Of a DNA stretch of 64,000 nucleotides, positions 39,392 to 48,574 are shown in pieces. This DNA is from Verrucomicrobia bacterium LW23 (GTDB lineage: Bacteria > Verrucomicrobiota > Verrucomicrobiia > Methylacidiphilales > UBA1321): assembly GCA_003054695.1 (NCBI GenBank), contig QAZA01000039.1:405926-469925 (forward strand). The letters run 5' to 3'. A program made the translations under genes and the position numbers. Positions within the stretch are counted from its first letter, which is position 1. Each line of letters begins with the position of its first letter. A model generated the notes under the pieces. That model searched no databases. It worked only from the letters and a program-made list of their open reading frames with translations, and had not been told where the DNA came from.

Positions 39392-42277
39392 ATGGCCGAC
39401 GACGCAAACCGCACACCCACACCCAGGGCCGCCCCCTCCGAAGGGAGCCGCGCCCCGGTGCTTCTGGATAATCCGGACGTTGCCTGGATCGTCACCCAGG
39501 GCAGCGTGGACATGTTTGCCGTCAAGGTACGCAACGGCAAACCCTACGGCGCGCGTCGCCACTTGTTCCGCGCGGAGGTTGGCAACGCCATGATCGGCAT
39601 TAACCTCCTCTCCGCCGGCCACAATCTTGCACTGCTGGCCGTGCCGCAGGAAGGCACCGTGCTGAAGAATCGCGACCTGGCGGCAATGCGGGAGAACGCA
39701 CGGGACAACCCGGTGTACCTGGAGGCCGCCGCCTGGCTTATCGACAGCCACATTGCCCAGCTGTGCGAAGCCATTACGCCGTGGCGCAAGGTCAAGATCC
39801 ACAGGCAGTTACGCGCCGGGGAGTCCGCCGTGCTCAGCCCGCGGCAAAACATCACCGCCCCTCAAAAGGATGTGTGCTGGATGCAGATAACCCAGGGCCG
39901 CGCCGCACTGGCCGGCGTGCCCTCCCTGCCGCTCTCCCAGCACGAGGTTGTGCCACTGTGCCAGGACCTGTGGATGGAAACCACCTCCCGCTGCCACGTG
40001 GAGATGAAGGCGACGCCGGACTACCTGGAGACTGATCCGGACTGGCACGGCCTGGAGGAATTTCACCGCCGTTACCTGGGCCTGATCGACTACTTTTTGG
40101 CGCAGGAGGAGGCGTTGCAGCATAAGCAGCGCGAGCGCAGCCTGGCGCTGGATACCTTTGCCTTTACCCTCGTGCTGGGCCGCCTCGCCTCCGTCCACGC
40201 CGGGTCGGAGGAGTCGATCAGCACCCGCTTCCCCGTCTTTACCGCCATGAGCACCGTGGGGCGGCACGAAGGGATCACGTTCCTCCCGCCCCTTACCTGG
40301 AGCGACGAGCTGACGCAGACGGAAAAGCTGGCCGCGATTTGCCACGCCACACGCGTGCGCTACCGCCGGGTGGACCTGCCGCCCGAGTGGTGGACCAAAG
40401 ATTGCGGCGGCATGGTCATGTTCTTCCGCAAATCGGGCCGCGTGGCCGCCGTAATCCCCCGCAACCGGGGCTATGATGTGCATTACGTCGACGGCCAGTC
40501 CGTAGAGCCCGTTACGCGGGAACTGGCGCTGACGATGGAGAACTACGCGTACATATTCTCGCGTTCCTTTCCGGAGACAAAGCTGACGCTGCGCGAGCTG
40601 CTCGCTTTCTGTCTGCGCGGCTCATGGCTGGATCTGATCCGCGCCCTGGTGCTGGGCCTGATGGTGGGCCTGCTCTCGCTTCTGGCGCCGGCCTTTAGCG
40701 CGCGCTTTACCAACAACCTGGTGGAGATGGCCTCGCCGCCCCAGCTCATCTCCTTCTCCCTGGCCATACTGGCGGTGGCGGTGGCCACAGCCCTGCTGCA
40801 AATCGCCCGCGCGCACGCCATCATCCGCTTCTCCACGCGCTCATTCCATCAGTTCCAGACAGCCCTGATGGACCGCCTGCTGAACCTGCCGATGTCGGTG
40901 ATGAAGACGTTCCCGGTGCACGATCTGGTGAACCGCGCGCAGACCATGCGTCAGTACACCGGGCTGTTCCACTCCGCCATCGCCGCTGTGTCGCTGCACA
41001 TCTCCGCCGTGGTGGCGTGCGTGTCGCTGATGCTGATGCTGGATTATCACCTCTCCAAATGGGCCATTTTGATGGTGATGGGCATGGAACTGCTGCTGCT
41101 GCTGCGCCTGTGGTACACCATGCCGGCCCGCCGCGACGCCGCCGAAAAGGCGCGCGAAGTGCAGTTCTTCCTCTTCCAGATGCTGACCATGCTGCCCAAG
41201 TTCCGCGCGGCGGCGGCCGAGCGGCGCGCCTTCTCCATCTGGGCGGAGAAATGCCGCGTGGCCAAGCTGGCCGAGTACGAGGAAGGGCAATTCCTCTCCA
41301 CCATCTCCATCTACGAGGCGATCGTCCCCGCGCTGACTCTGTCCGTGCTGTTCATCACCTTCGACAACCTGCGCACTGCGTCCATCGGCCACTTCATCGC
41401 CATTGTGCTGGCCATGATTGCCGTGCAGGAGTCGTTCAACTCCTTCAACCGGCTGATGCTGCGCTTTGCGCAGGCGGGACCCCAGCTGCGGCGGCTGGCG
41501 CCGTTTCTGGAGGCGCGCCCGGAAATCGGCCTCAGCAATCCGCACCCGGGCATCCTTACGGGCGACATCGAGTTCAACCAGGTTGCCTTTCGCTACCACC
41601 CCAACTCGCCGCTTATCCTCGATCGCGTCAACTTCCGCGTCCATCCGGGCGAGTTCGTCGCATTTGTCGGCCCCAGCGGCAGCGGCAAGTCCACGCTCTT
41701 CAGCCTGCTGCTCGGCTTCCTGCGGCCGGAGACAGGCGCCGTGTACTACGACGGGCAAAACCTCCAAACCGTCGATTCCTCCTCCGTACGCCAGCAGATC
41801 GGCAGCGTCCTGGATTCCTCCAACATCTTTACCGGCACCATTATGAGCAACATCGCCTGCGCCCTGCCGGTAACGCCGCTGGAAGTATGGGAAGCGCTCG
41901 CCGTCTCCGGCCTGGACGAGCAGGTGCGCGCCATGCCCATGGGCCTGCAAACCTTTGTGACGGAAGGCGGCGCCATCATCTCCGGCGGCCAGCGCCAGCG
42001 CCTGCTTCTGGCCCGCGCCCTGGTCAACAAACCACGTATCCTGATGCTGGACGACGCCACCAGCGCCGTGGATAACGCGATGCAAAAGCACGTGATGGAC
42101 CGCATCGCCAAAATCGACGCCACCCGCCTCGTCATCGCCCACCGCCTCAACACCGTCCGCGCCGCCGACCGCATCATCGTCCTCGACAAAGGCCGCATCG
42201 TCCAAACCGGCACCTACGACGAACTCATTGCCCAGGACGGCCTGTTTGCCACGATGGCCAGGCGTCAGCTGCTGTAA
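39392..42277 (+). CDS. NHLP/NHLM-type peptide exporter: second ABC permease-ATPase
   Basis: A 961-residue partner of the C39 transporter. Its N-terminal 400 residues (NPDVAWIVTQGSVDMFAVKV and later DVCWMQITQGRAALAGVPSL) resemble a duplicated cyclic-nucleotide-binding-like beta barrel. A non-catalytic peptidase-like part follows (RRVDLPPEWWTKDCGGMVMF; the DCG triad is not in C39 context). Six membrane spans (about 415-690) and the NBD complete it, with Walker A GPSGSGKSTLFS, signature IISGGQRQR, Walker B ILMLDDATSAVD and H-loop VIAHRLNT. This is the known two-ABC organisation of NHLM systems. No HlyD-type fusion protein, modification enzyme or precursor is adjacent. The Walker B has Asp-Asp where Glu is usual, so the catalytic Glu is replaced and this NBD may be weakly active. 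Confidence 0.88.
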   Translation: MADDANRTPTPRAAPSEGSRAPVLLDNPDVAWIVTQGSVDMFAVKVRNGKPYGARRHLFRAEVGNAMIGINLLSAGHNLALLAVPQEGTVLKNRDLAAMRENARDNPVYLEAAAWLIDSHIAQLCEAITPWRKVKIHRQLRAGESAVLSPRQNITAPQKDVCWMQITQGRAALAGVPSLPLSQHEVVPLCQDLWMETTSRCHVEMKATPDYLETDPDWHGLEEFHRRYLGLIDYFLAQEEALQHKQRERSLALDTFAFTLVLGRLASVHAGSEESISTRFPVFTAMSTVGRHEGITFLPPLTWSDELTQTEKLAAICHATRVRYRRVDLPPEWWTKDCGGMVMFFRKSGRVAAVIPRNRGYDVHYVDGQSVEPVTRELALTMENYAYIFSRSFPETKLTLRELLAFCLRGSWLDLIRALVLGLMVGLLSLLAPAFSARFTNNLVEMASPPQLISFSLAILAVAVATALLQIARAHAIIRFSTRSFHQFQTALMDRLLNLPMSVMKTFPVHDLVNRAQTMRQYTGLFHSAIAAVSLHISAVVACVSLMLMLDYHLSKWAILMVMGMELLLLLRLWYTMPARRDAAEKAREVQFFLFQMLTMLPKFRAAAAERRAFSIWAEKCRVAKLAEYEEGQFLSTISIYEAIVPALTLSVLFITFDNLRTASIGHFIAIVLAMIAVQESFNSFNRLMLRFAQAGPQLRRLAPFLEARPEIGLSNPHPGILTGDIEFNQVAFRYHPNSPLILDRVNFRVHPGEFVAFVGPSGSGKSTLFSLLLGFLRPETGAVYYDGQNLQTVDSSSVRQQIGSVLDSSNIFTGTIMSNIACALPVTPLEVWEALAVSGLDEQVRAMPMGLQTFVTEGGAIISGGQRQRLLLARALVNKPRILMLDDATSAVDNAMQKHVMDRIAKIDATRLVIAHRLNTVRAADRIIVLDKGRIVQTGTYDELIAQDGLFATMARRQLL

Positions 42278-42763
42278 AGGGGGTGCCGCTTAACGATCCA
42301 TTGATGTGGGGGCACCATTTCACCGCGGCTTCCGACCTCCTGGCCGGGCAAATGGAGCTGGCCCGCCAGACGGCAGTGCCCCTTTGACAGACGAAACCGA
42401 GCGCCTGTCCGAACGTCGCCGCCTGGAGGAAGCTCTCCAGAGATCGCTTGAGCGTAAGCCCATCGCCTGGAGCGGCTTAATTACGGATGTATACAGTCGC
42501 CGCTGCGAGAGCCAAGGCTCTCGCAGGACGCACGGGAGTTCGAGTGAGGCCGGCTCAAACATCCTGCCGTTGCGTAGCCGCCGTTGCGACCGTTGCGTGA
42601 AAATCCGTCATCGTATTGCCACGCGAACAGGTGCGATTGTAAACATGATCAGTCCATCGCCTTTTGCGCTGATTGCCTGGAAGTTGACAATGGCGATAAC
42701 GGAATTGTATACGACTTCACCCGGTCTCACTCTATTGCGACAATACGGCTTATCAACAATTCC
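42278..42763. other. Gene-free, AT-richer spacer before the glycosidase gene
   Basis: I searched this stretch for an NHLP or Nif11 precursor. A frame from 42306 has TDETERLSERRRLEEALQRS, which is helical but lacks a GG/GA cleavage site and then runs into sequence without coding character. The part from 42590 onward is clearly lower in GC than the rest of the window and belongs with the following gene. An inverted pair GCGAGAGCC/GGCTCTCGC lies at about 42506-42526. Confidence 0.4.
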
Positions 42764-44182
42764 ATGCATTACTTACTCTCTCATACGTTATTCTTCATCT
42801 GGAGTCTCTTGCTATATCACTGCGCGACGGTGTACGCGCAGGAGAATTCACAACACGGTACGATGATTCTCACCGTTGATACAGGCAATGTTGTTCGTAA
42901 GGGTGCCGACAGCTTTATTGGAATTAACCTGAATTACATTCGGGATGAAGATGCCAATCGCCCGAAAGCTCGTCCCCTGGTCGATGCACTCAAGCAGTTA
43001 AACGGGAGATGGCTTCGCTATCCCGGCGGCGAAAAGTCGGACTTTTACAGCTGGGCGCAGCCTCCCTACGACAAGCCCTCTGCGCAATCGATTGGAGAGT
43101 ACGCGGACTATCCAGGCGCGAGGATGGATTTTGATGCGTACATGAAGGTGGTGCAATCTACCGCCGCCGAGCCGTATGTCGTCGTGGGTTACGATTCGCT
43201 CAAAAGGACGGGCGTTACGAAGGAGGACTGGATAAAGAGCGCCGCAGGGCTTGTTCGCTACGCCAATATCGTTAGGAAGTATAATGTCCGCTACTGGGAG
43301 GTTGGAAACGAAAACTGGCACAACGGGACTGCTACGCCGACGGAGATGGCGGGCATCGTGCGCGAGTTCTCGGAGGCTATGAAGGCCGTGGACCCTTCCA
43401 TAATGGTGGGATCCAGCGGTAGCGACAAAAAGTGGTGGTCGGCGTTTTTGCCTGCAGCCGCGCCGCATCTGGATTTTGTCTCGCTCAGCCTCTACAACTG
43501 CTATAATTGGAAATCCTACACATACTTTCCCCAAAACCTGCGCAGCGACACGATAGCGCAGGTGCACGAAGCGCTGGAATCGATCGAGCGTTTTGCCCCT
43601 CCTGCCGATCGCGCCCGGCTAAAGGTAGTAGTTGCGGAGACGAACTCCAAGGACTACACCGATAACTGGAAGGACAAAAACAACCTGGGCCATGCTTTGG
43701 TTGTTTTTGATACATTCGGCCGTCTGATGAAAGAAGGTAAGGTGCAGGCGGCCATGTTATGGACTACCCGGTGGATAAACGACGCGGAAGCAACTCAGTG
43801 CCAATGGTATGCGTTGGACAAAGACAATGGAGTGTTGCCGGTAGGTATGGGCATTGAGCTGTGGGGGCGCTTTATACTTCCCGAAATGATACAGGTACGC
43901 GGTGAGAAAGAATCTATTGTGGCCTACGCGTGCCGTTCCTCTGATGAAAAGCGGGTAACGCTTTGGCTTTTGAATGCATCTACATCAGCAACCTCAACAG
44001 TGGAAGTAAGGCTGAACTCATCGACAACATTCACCGGAATCAAAGCCTTCCGCTTTGGAGGCAATAGCCCCGATGATGAAGCACCTGCACTGCAAGCCGT
44101 TTCCGCCCCGCTCCTTAAGGATCAAACAATCCCTTCCGTAGTTTGCGGTCCAATTTCCATCACTATACTTCAAATAGAGTAG
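42764..44182 (+). CDS. Exported alpha-L-arabinofuranosidase-like glycoside hydrolase
   Basis: A 472-residue protein with a signal peptide (FFIWSLLLYHCATVYAQENS). Its clan GH-A type barrel has RWLRYPGGEKSDFYSW, the acid/base Glu in RYWEVGNENWHNG (E183) and the nucleophile in VVVAETNS (E292). A C-terminal beta domain follows (VTLWLLNASTSATSTVEVRL). The W-E-V-G-N-E-N signature and the YPGG turn are those of GH51-like arabinofuranosidases, which remove arabinose from plant polysaccharides; GH39 or GH79 relatives are alternatives. GC content and codon use (more AT in third positions) differ from the neighbours, a sign of horizontal transfer. It stands between the exporter operon and the TpsB gene and is not obviously related to either. 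Confidence 0.8.
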   Translation: MHYLLSHTLFFIWSLLLYHCATVYAQENSQHGTMILTVDTGNVVRKGADSFIGINLNYIRDEDANRPKARPLVDALKQLNGRWLRYPGGEKSDFYSWAQPPYDKPSAQSIGEYADYPGARMDFDAYMKVVQSTAAEPYVVVGYDSLKRTGVTKEDWIKSAAGLVRYANIVRKYNVRYWEVGNENWHNGTATPTEMAGIVREFSEAMKAVDPSIMVGSSGSDKKWWSAFLPAAAPHLDFVSLSLYNCYNWKSYTYFPQNLRSDTIAQVHEALESIERFAPPADRARLKVVVAETNSKDYTDNWKDKNNLGHALVVFDTFGRLMKEGKVQAAMLWTTRWINDAEATQCQWYALDKDNGVLPVGMGIELWGRFILPEMIQVRGEKESIVAYACRSSDEKRVTLWLLNASTSATSTVEVRLNSSTTFTGIKAFRFGGNSPDDEAPALQAVSAPLLKDQTIPSVVCGPISITILQIE

Positions 44183-44270
44183 CGCATATGGCCGTATGAC
44201 TTTAGGCACCGATCCGGAACGGCGCCCGCCGTTCTTGAGCCTTACTGAAGGCGAGACGTGAAGCGGGCGG

Positions 44271-44294
44271 GTTTTGATCCAGGCAAATCAAAAC
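44271..44294. terminator. Inverted repeat between convergent genes, possible terminator
   Basis: GTTTTGAT-CCAGGCAA-ATCAAAAC is an 8-bp stem with T-rich left and A-rich right arms, directly before the stop of the gene at 44296. A second stem, GAACGGC-GCC-GCCGTTC type, lies at about 44218-44234. Both are weak. Confidence 0.4.
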
Positions 44295-44295
44295 T

Positions 44296-46113
44296 CTAAT
44301 AGCTTACCACCAGCCCGAAATGCCCGCGGCCATCCGGGTGGCGGGTTTGCAGGTGGGTGTCGATCATCTGCCAGCCGTAGTCGAAGCGGAAGCTGAGGTA
44401 CGGGTTGATGGTGTAGCGCACGCCCACACCGGCGGAGCGCTCGTCGATGTGCGGGTCCTCACCCGGCAGCAGGGCTACGTTGGAGACGCCGCCCATGTCC
44501 ATAAAGGCCAGGAACTGCAACTGATCCTTCACGCTCGTCACCCCCGCCAGGCGCAGCGGGCTGATGGGGGGCGTGCGCAGCTCCAGGTTCAGGATCCAGC
44601 CTTCGTCGCCGTTGGCTTCGCGCTCGTCGTAGCCGCGGACGGTGTTGTAGCCGCCCAGGCCCAGCTGCTCAATTTGCACCAGGTTGCCGCTGGCCACCTG
44701 CCAGGTGGCGTTGGCGATGAAGGAGAAGTTCCACGGCAGTCGCTGGTTGCGCGCCAGGTTAAACTTGGCGTAGGCAAACTCCGCCTCGGCACCGGCGCGC
44801 GTCTCGTTATACTGCACGTTGTTGCTGTTATCCGTAAGGTTGCCGGGGCTCACTAACACGTTGGCGCTGAGGGACGTAGCGCCCCAGGGATCGGTGTAGA
44901 CGCCGTTGTAAGTAAACACAAACTCGGTGACGTCAATCGTGGTGTCAAAAACGTCGTTGCCGCCAAAATCCAGGTCGTTGTTCGTCTGCTTGAAGTCGAA
45001 GCCAAGCTGAACCTCGTGCTGCAGGTTGCGCACGGCCGGCAGCGGGATGATGTAGCGCCCGCCCACCTGCCAGGTTACGCCGCGGATATCCAGTGTCGGG
45101 TCAACCGGATCAGCCCCGCTCTCCGCATAGGTGCCAAACAGCAACACCTTGTGCCGCCAGGGCAGCGGCGCCAGGTAGCTGGCAGAGTGCGCGTTGAGCA
45201 GGGTAAAGTCGCCGCTTGTGGTAAACTGGTAGTTCAGCTGGTGATCCAGGCAAAACGCGTTGCCCCAGTTAAAGCCGGTAATGTACCGCTCGTCACCCGT
45301 CATGTCGGTGCCGGTATCCTCAAAGCCGGCGTAAAAGCGCACGGGAAAGCGGTCCTTGGTCTTGAGAATCAGGTCCGTCTCGCCAAACTCGGTGCCGCGC
45401 GAAATCGTCGGCTCCACCTCGCGGAAAGGGTTGGAGTTGAGCCAGTTAAGATCCTGCTCCAGCGTATCGCCGCGGATGTAATTGCCCTTTTGCAGGCGCA
45501 CCTGATTCTCCAGCGATTTGCTGTTGAACCACTTGTTGCCCTCGGCCTTGACGGTGCCCAGCCGGCCCTCCAGCACCAGAATCTGCACGGCGTTGCCCTT
45601 GACCTCCTGCGGCGGCAGACTCGCATCCGTCACCGGCAGGTTTTGTGAGCGAAAGAAGCGGATAATCGTGTTGGTAACCACACGTAAGCGCGGCACATTC
45701 AACGGTTTGCCGAGAAAAGGCTCCAGCTCCCTGCGCAGCTTCTCCTGCTGCGCCGCGTCAATGGAGCCCAGGCCGGAGATCTGCACGCCCTTCGCTTTGG
45801 GCACGCCGCCGGCTTTTACGGCCTTGGGGCTGCCGACCAGTACGAGGCCTGCGATGGGCGGGCCGGTGTCGGGCTCGTCGCTGCTTTCCGGCTTGTCGTC
45901 CAGCGATTCCAGAGGAAGGCGCGGCGTCATGCTGTCCCCGGGGCGTTGCGGTGTTTTGGGCTTATAGCGCTCGTAAACCTGTGCGTCCGAGTTGCTTACG
46001 CCAACCGCCATAAGCAGGGCGGCGACGAATACCGCCGCTATCGCCGGCGCAATAGCCCTGCTAACGCCGCGAAAGGCGTTGCGTGCGAAAGCGTGTGTCT
46101 CGAAGACTCGCAT
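44296..46113 (-). CDS. Two-partner secretion outer-membrane transporter (TpsB/ShlB/FhaC family)
   Basis: A 605-residue outer-membrane protein. The signal peptide is long (AFRGVSRAIAPAIAAVFVAA, ending near SNSDAQ). After a Pro-rich linker come two POTRA-type domains (about 105-265, with VQISGLGSIDAAQQEKLRRE, ILVLEGRLGTVKAEGNKWFN and LNWLNSNPFREVEPTISRGT). A 16-strand beta barrel follows, with the family motif TVRGYDEREANGDEG and a C-terminal LVVSY. TpsB proteins export a large beta-helical TpsA exoprotein across the outer membrane. No TpsA gene is present in the window, so the partner must be elsewhere. The protein also shows that the cell has an outer membrane. Confidence 0.87.
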   Translation of the reverse strand: MRVFETHAFARNAFRGVSRAIAPAIAAVFVAALLMAVGVSNSDAQVYERYKPKTPQRPGDSMTPRLPLESLDDKPESSDEPDTGPPIAGLVLVGSPKAVKAGGVPKAKGVQISGLGSIDAAQQEKLRRELEPFLGKPLNVPRLRVVTNTIIRFFRSQNLPVTDASLPPQEVKGNAVQILVLEGRLGTVKAEGNKWFNSKSLENQVRLQKGNYIRGDTLEQDLNWLNSNPFREVEPTISRGTEFGETDLILKTKDRFPVRFYAGFEDTGTDMTGDERYITGFNWGNAFCLDHQLNYQFTTSGDFTLLNAHSASYLAPLPWRHKVLLFGTYAESGADPVDPTLDIRGVTWQVGGRYIIPLPAVRNLQHEVQLGFDFKQTNNDLDFGGNDVFDTTIDVTEFVFTYNGVYTDPWGATSLSANVLVSPGNLTDNSNNVQYNETRAGAEAEFAYAKFNLARNQRLPWNFSFIANATWQVASGNLVQIEQLGLGGYNTVRGYDEREANGDEGWILNLELRTPPISPLRLAGVTSVKDQLQFLAFMDMGGVSNVALLPGEDPHIDERSAGVGVRYTINPYLSFRFDYGWQMIDTHLQTRHPDGRGHFGLVVSY

Positions 46114-46318
46114 AGTGCGTGTGTGCGGAGGTACTTGTGCTGCGATTACGTTGTCCAGACAATGAAGCGTTTTCTCACGAACGTAAAGGGAGAAACGACG
46201 TCAAATAAGCATTTATGCAAATGTCTGTAAAAACAAAAATGTGCTATCAGGCATCCTGCTGATACACAAGCACAAAGATTCACTTTTTACCAAAAAACAC
46301 GCACCTGCCCGCCCCGGG

Positions 46319-47377
46319 CTACCCCACGCCCGCCTCCGCCGGTACGGCGGCCGCGCGAGCAATCACATCGGCCACCATCACCGGCGCGCCGGTGCGGATG
46401 CTTTCGATCGCCGCAATTAACGTGCTGAGGCTGTGCAGGTTATCCGCGCCGCTCGTCTCCGCCGGCACCCCGGTGCGGATCGCCTCGGCAAAGCGATGCA
46501 GCGTCTCCCCCTGCGGATCTCTCGCCGTCGTGTCGTTGGCAAACTCCTGGCGGGTCGGCTCCTTGCTCCAGCGCTGGCAGGTTTCCAGGCTTACCACATC
46601 GTTCTCCGCGTGCAGCGAGCCCTCGGGGCCCTGCAGGCGCCAGCTGCCGTTCCAGCTCGTCACCCGCCCGCGCGCGCTCCAGTCCCCACTGTAGGAGAAG
46701 GTGACGCCGCCCTCCAAGTCCAGCAGCATTTTCAGCCCCGGATCGTGCCTGTACCACGACCACGCAGGGCGGAAGGATTGTGCCATGACGCGCGTGATGT
46801 TGCGCCCGGTAACGGAGCGGATGAGATCGACGTGATGCACCGCCATGTCCAGCAGCAGCGGGTACTCCATCGTCTCGCGGAATGTGCCGGTGAAATCGGC
46901 CGGTATGTAGAAGTCGATATGGCCGTGCCCCAGCTCGCCTATGGCCCCGGCGCGCAGCCTGTTGCGCAGCGTCACCATAGCCGGCCGGTATCTATACTGC
47001 TGGCTGACAACGAGTTGCCGCCCGGCCGAGCGGGACAGCGCCAGCATCTCCAGGGCGTCCGCCAGCGTGCCGGCAATGGGCTTCTCCGTCATAAAATGCA
47101 GCCCCCGCGCAAAGGCCAGGCGCGCATGCTTAACATGCACGGCGGGAGGCGTTACAGTAAGGACAGCGTCAGCCTCCACTGCCTCCAGCGCGGCCTCCAG
47201 GGAGGTAAAGTGCCGCGCTGCGTCCACACCGATGGCGCCGCCCACGTCGTCGAGCGCCGCCTGGGAGATATCGACAATCGCCGCCACTTCAAAATCCGGC
47301 GACGTAGACGTGTGCTGCAACGCCCACCCGCGCCCAAACCCGCCCACGCCGCACTGAATCAGCTTAAGTTTTTTCAT
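46319..47377 (-). CDS. Gfo/Idh/MocA-family oxidoreductase
   Basis: A 352-residue NAD(P)-dependent dehydrogenase. The N-terminal Rossmann fold has KLIQCGVGGFGRGWALQHTS (GxGxxG type) and VAAIVDISQAAL. The catalytic/cofactor motif is MTEKPIAGTLADAL (EKP). The C-terminal alpha/beta domain has HIDFYIPADFTGTFRETMEY, LLLDMAVHHVDLIRSVTG (active-site D and H region) and VTFSYSGDWSARG. Family members oxidise or epimerise sugars and inositols. The substrate is not known. The gene stands alone between tpsB and a repeat composite, with a 204-bp spacer (46114-46318) on its 3' side. Confidence 0.9.
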   Translation of the reverse strand: MKKLKLIQCGVGGFGRGWALQHTSTSPDFEVAAIVDISQAALDDVGGAIGVDAARHFTSLEAALEAVEADAVLTVTPPAVHVKHARLAFARGLHFMTEKPIAGTLADALEMLALSRSAGRQLVVSQQYRYRPAMVTLRNRLRAGAIGELGHGHIDFYIPADFTGTFRETMEYPLLLDMAVHHVDLIRSVTGRNITRVMAQSFRPAWSWYRHDPGLKMLLDLEGGVTFSYSGDWSARGRVTSWNGSWRLQGPEGSLHAENDVVSLETCQRWSKEPTRQEFANDTTARDPQGETLHRFAEAIRTGVPAETSGADNLHSLSTLIAAIESIRTGAPVMVADVIARAAAVPAEAGVG

Positions 47378-47467
47378 GGAGAATTGCGCGGATTGTATGC
47401 CAACGCAGCGCGTCCCGCAATGAAGACAGATAGGAAACGGTTAGCCAGGGGGGGATGGGGGAAGGCA

Positions 47468-47638
47468 TAACCACGAAACACACGAAGTACACGAAATTTA
47501 CGGAGGGGACGAAAAAGGGAGGAGATTTAATTGGGCGGAGGAGGGATATGGGGGTTATGTCATCAAGTCTGGCTCGGTTCCCTCCCCCTTTCGTCCCCTC
47601 CTAAATTTCGTGTGGTTCGTGTGCTTCGTGGTTAAACA
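47468..47638. repeat. CACGAAG element pair (forward 47468-47520, inverted 47581-47638)
   Basis: The left copy is ATAACCACGAAACACACGAA then GTACACGAAATTTACGGAGG. The right copy is CCCCTTTCGTCCCCTCCTAA then ATTTCGTGTGGTTCGTGTGC and TTCGTGGTTAAA. They face each other with a 60-nt centre, so the RNA could form a hairpin with arms of about 50 nt. They fill most of the 447-bp spacer 47378-47825; the remainder holds nothing recognised except a TTTCACGTAAATCACGAAAA word at 47664. Confidence 0.8.
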
Positions 47639-47825
47639 ATCCCCTCCTTCCCCCGTTCCCGGATTTCACGTAAATCACGAAAAAAGTTAAACTTGATTAT
47701 CGCCATCTTGCAGACATCATGCCATCTTTGCGGCGATTGAGTGCCATACCCGGGCCGGAACTGCCCCGTCGCCAGTCCGCCCCTCCACACTTTCCCTCCT
47801 CTTTCCCTTCCCTCCCCGCAACGCA

Positions 47826-48557
47826 ATGAAATGGGCGATTTTTAGCGATATCCACGGCAATCTCGAGGCGCTGGAAGCTGTGATGCGGGACATGGAAATC
47901 ACCAAGCCCGACAAGCTCTACTGCATGGGCGATATCGTCGGCTACGGCACCAACTCTCCCGAGTGCCTGGAGGCCGTCCGCGCCCTGGGCTGCCCCGTGC
48001 TGCGCGGCAACCACGACGAAGAAGCGGCGCTGGACCGCCCCGTGGATAACTACAGCCTGCCCGCCCGCGCCGGTATGTTGCTGGCCCGCAAGCAGTTAAG
48101 CCACGAGCAGAAAGCGTGGCTCAGCTCCCTGCCCTACACGCTGGAGCTCCCGGGCGTGACGCTGGTGCACGCCTCGCTGCACGATCCCACCGAGTTCATC
48201 TACATCCTGGACGCGCTGCTGGCCACCAGCCATTTTGAATGGCAAAGCAAAGCCTACTGCTTCCACGGCCACACCCACGTCCCCGTCATCTGGCGGCACG
48301 AGGACAACGAGCTGGCCCAGGGCCTGGCCGCCCGCGGCGTGATTGAACTGGAAGCCAACCGCCACTACAACATCAACGTCGGCAGCGTTGGCCAGCCCCG
48401 CGACTTCGACCCGCGCGCCAGCTACGTCATCTTCGAGCCCGAAGAGCACCGCATCGAATACCGCCGCGTCGAGTACCCGGTGGAGATCACCCAGCGCAAG
48501 ATCCTCCTTGCCGGCCTGCCCACCGCCACCGCCGCGCGCCTGGCCGTGGGGCGGTAA
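47826..48557 (+). CDS. Calcineurin-like metallophosphoesterase
   Basis: A 243-residue phosphoesterase with all metal-binding motifs: FSDIHGNLEAL (D8, H10), MGDIVGYG, LRGNHDEEA, LVHASLH and FHGHTHVP. The small size and the SDIHGN/GDIVGYG pattern match the ApaH/YfcE-like group that hydrolyses diverse phosphomono- or diesters. The C-terminal segment NVGSVGQPRDFDPRASYVIF is the usual family ending. The substrate is unknown. It lies between repeat elements and is convergent with the EgtD-like methyltransferase (17-bp gap). Confidence 0.9.
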   Translation: MKWAIFSDIHGNLEALEAVMRDMEITKPDKLYCMGDIVGYGTNSPECLEAVRALGCPVLRGNHDEEAALDRPVDNYSLPARAGMLLARKQLSHEQKAWLSSLPYTLELPGVTLVHASLHDPTEFIYILDALLATSHFEWQSKAYCFHGHTHVPVIWRHEDNELAQGLAARGVIELEANRHYNINVGSVGQPRDFDPRASYVIFEPEEHRIEYRRVEYPVEITQRKILLAGLPTATAARLAVGR

Positions 48558-48574
48558 CGCAGCCGGTTTGTGCT

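Noticed and set aside
42306..42866. Possible RiPP precursor downstream of the NHLP exporter
   Set aside because: No leader similarity, no GG/GA cleavage site, and the second half overlaps the leader of the glycosidase gene in another frame.
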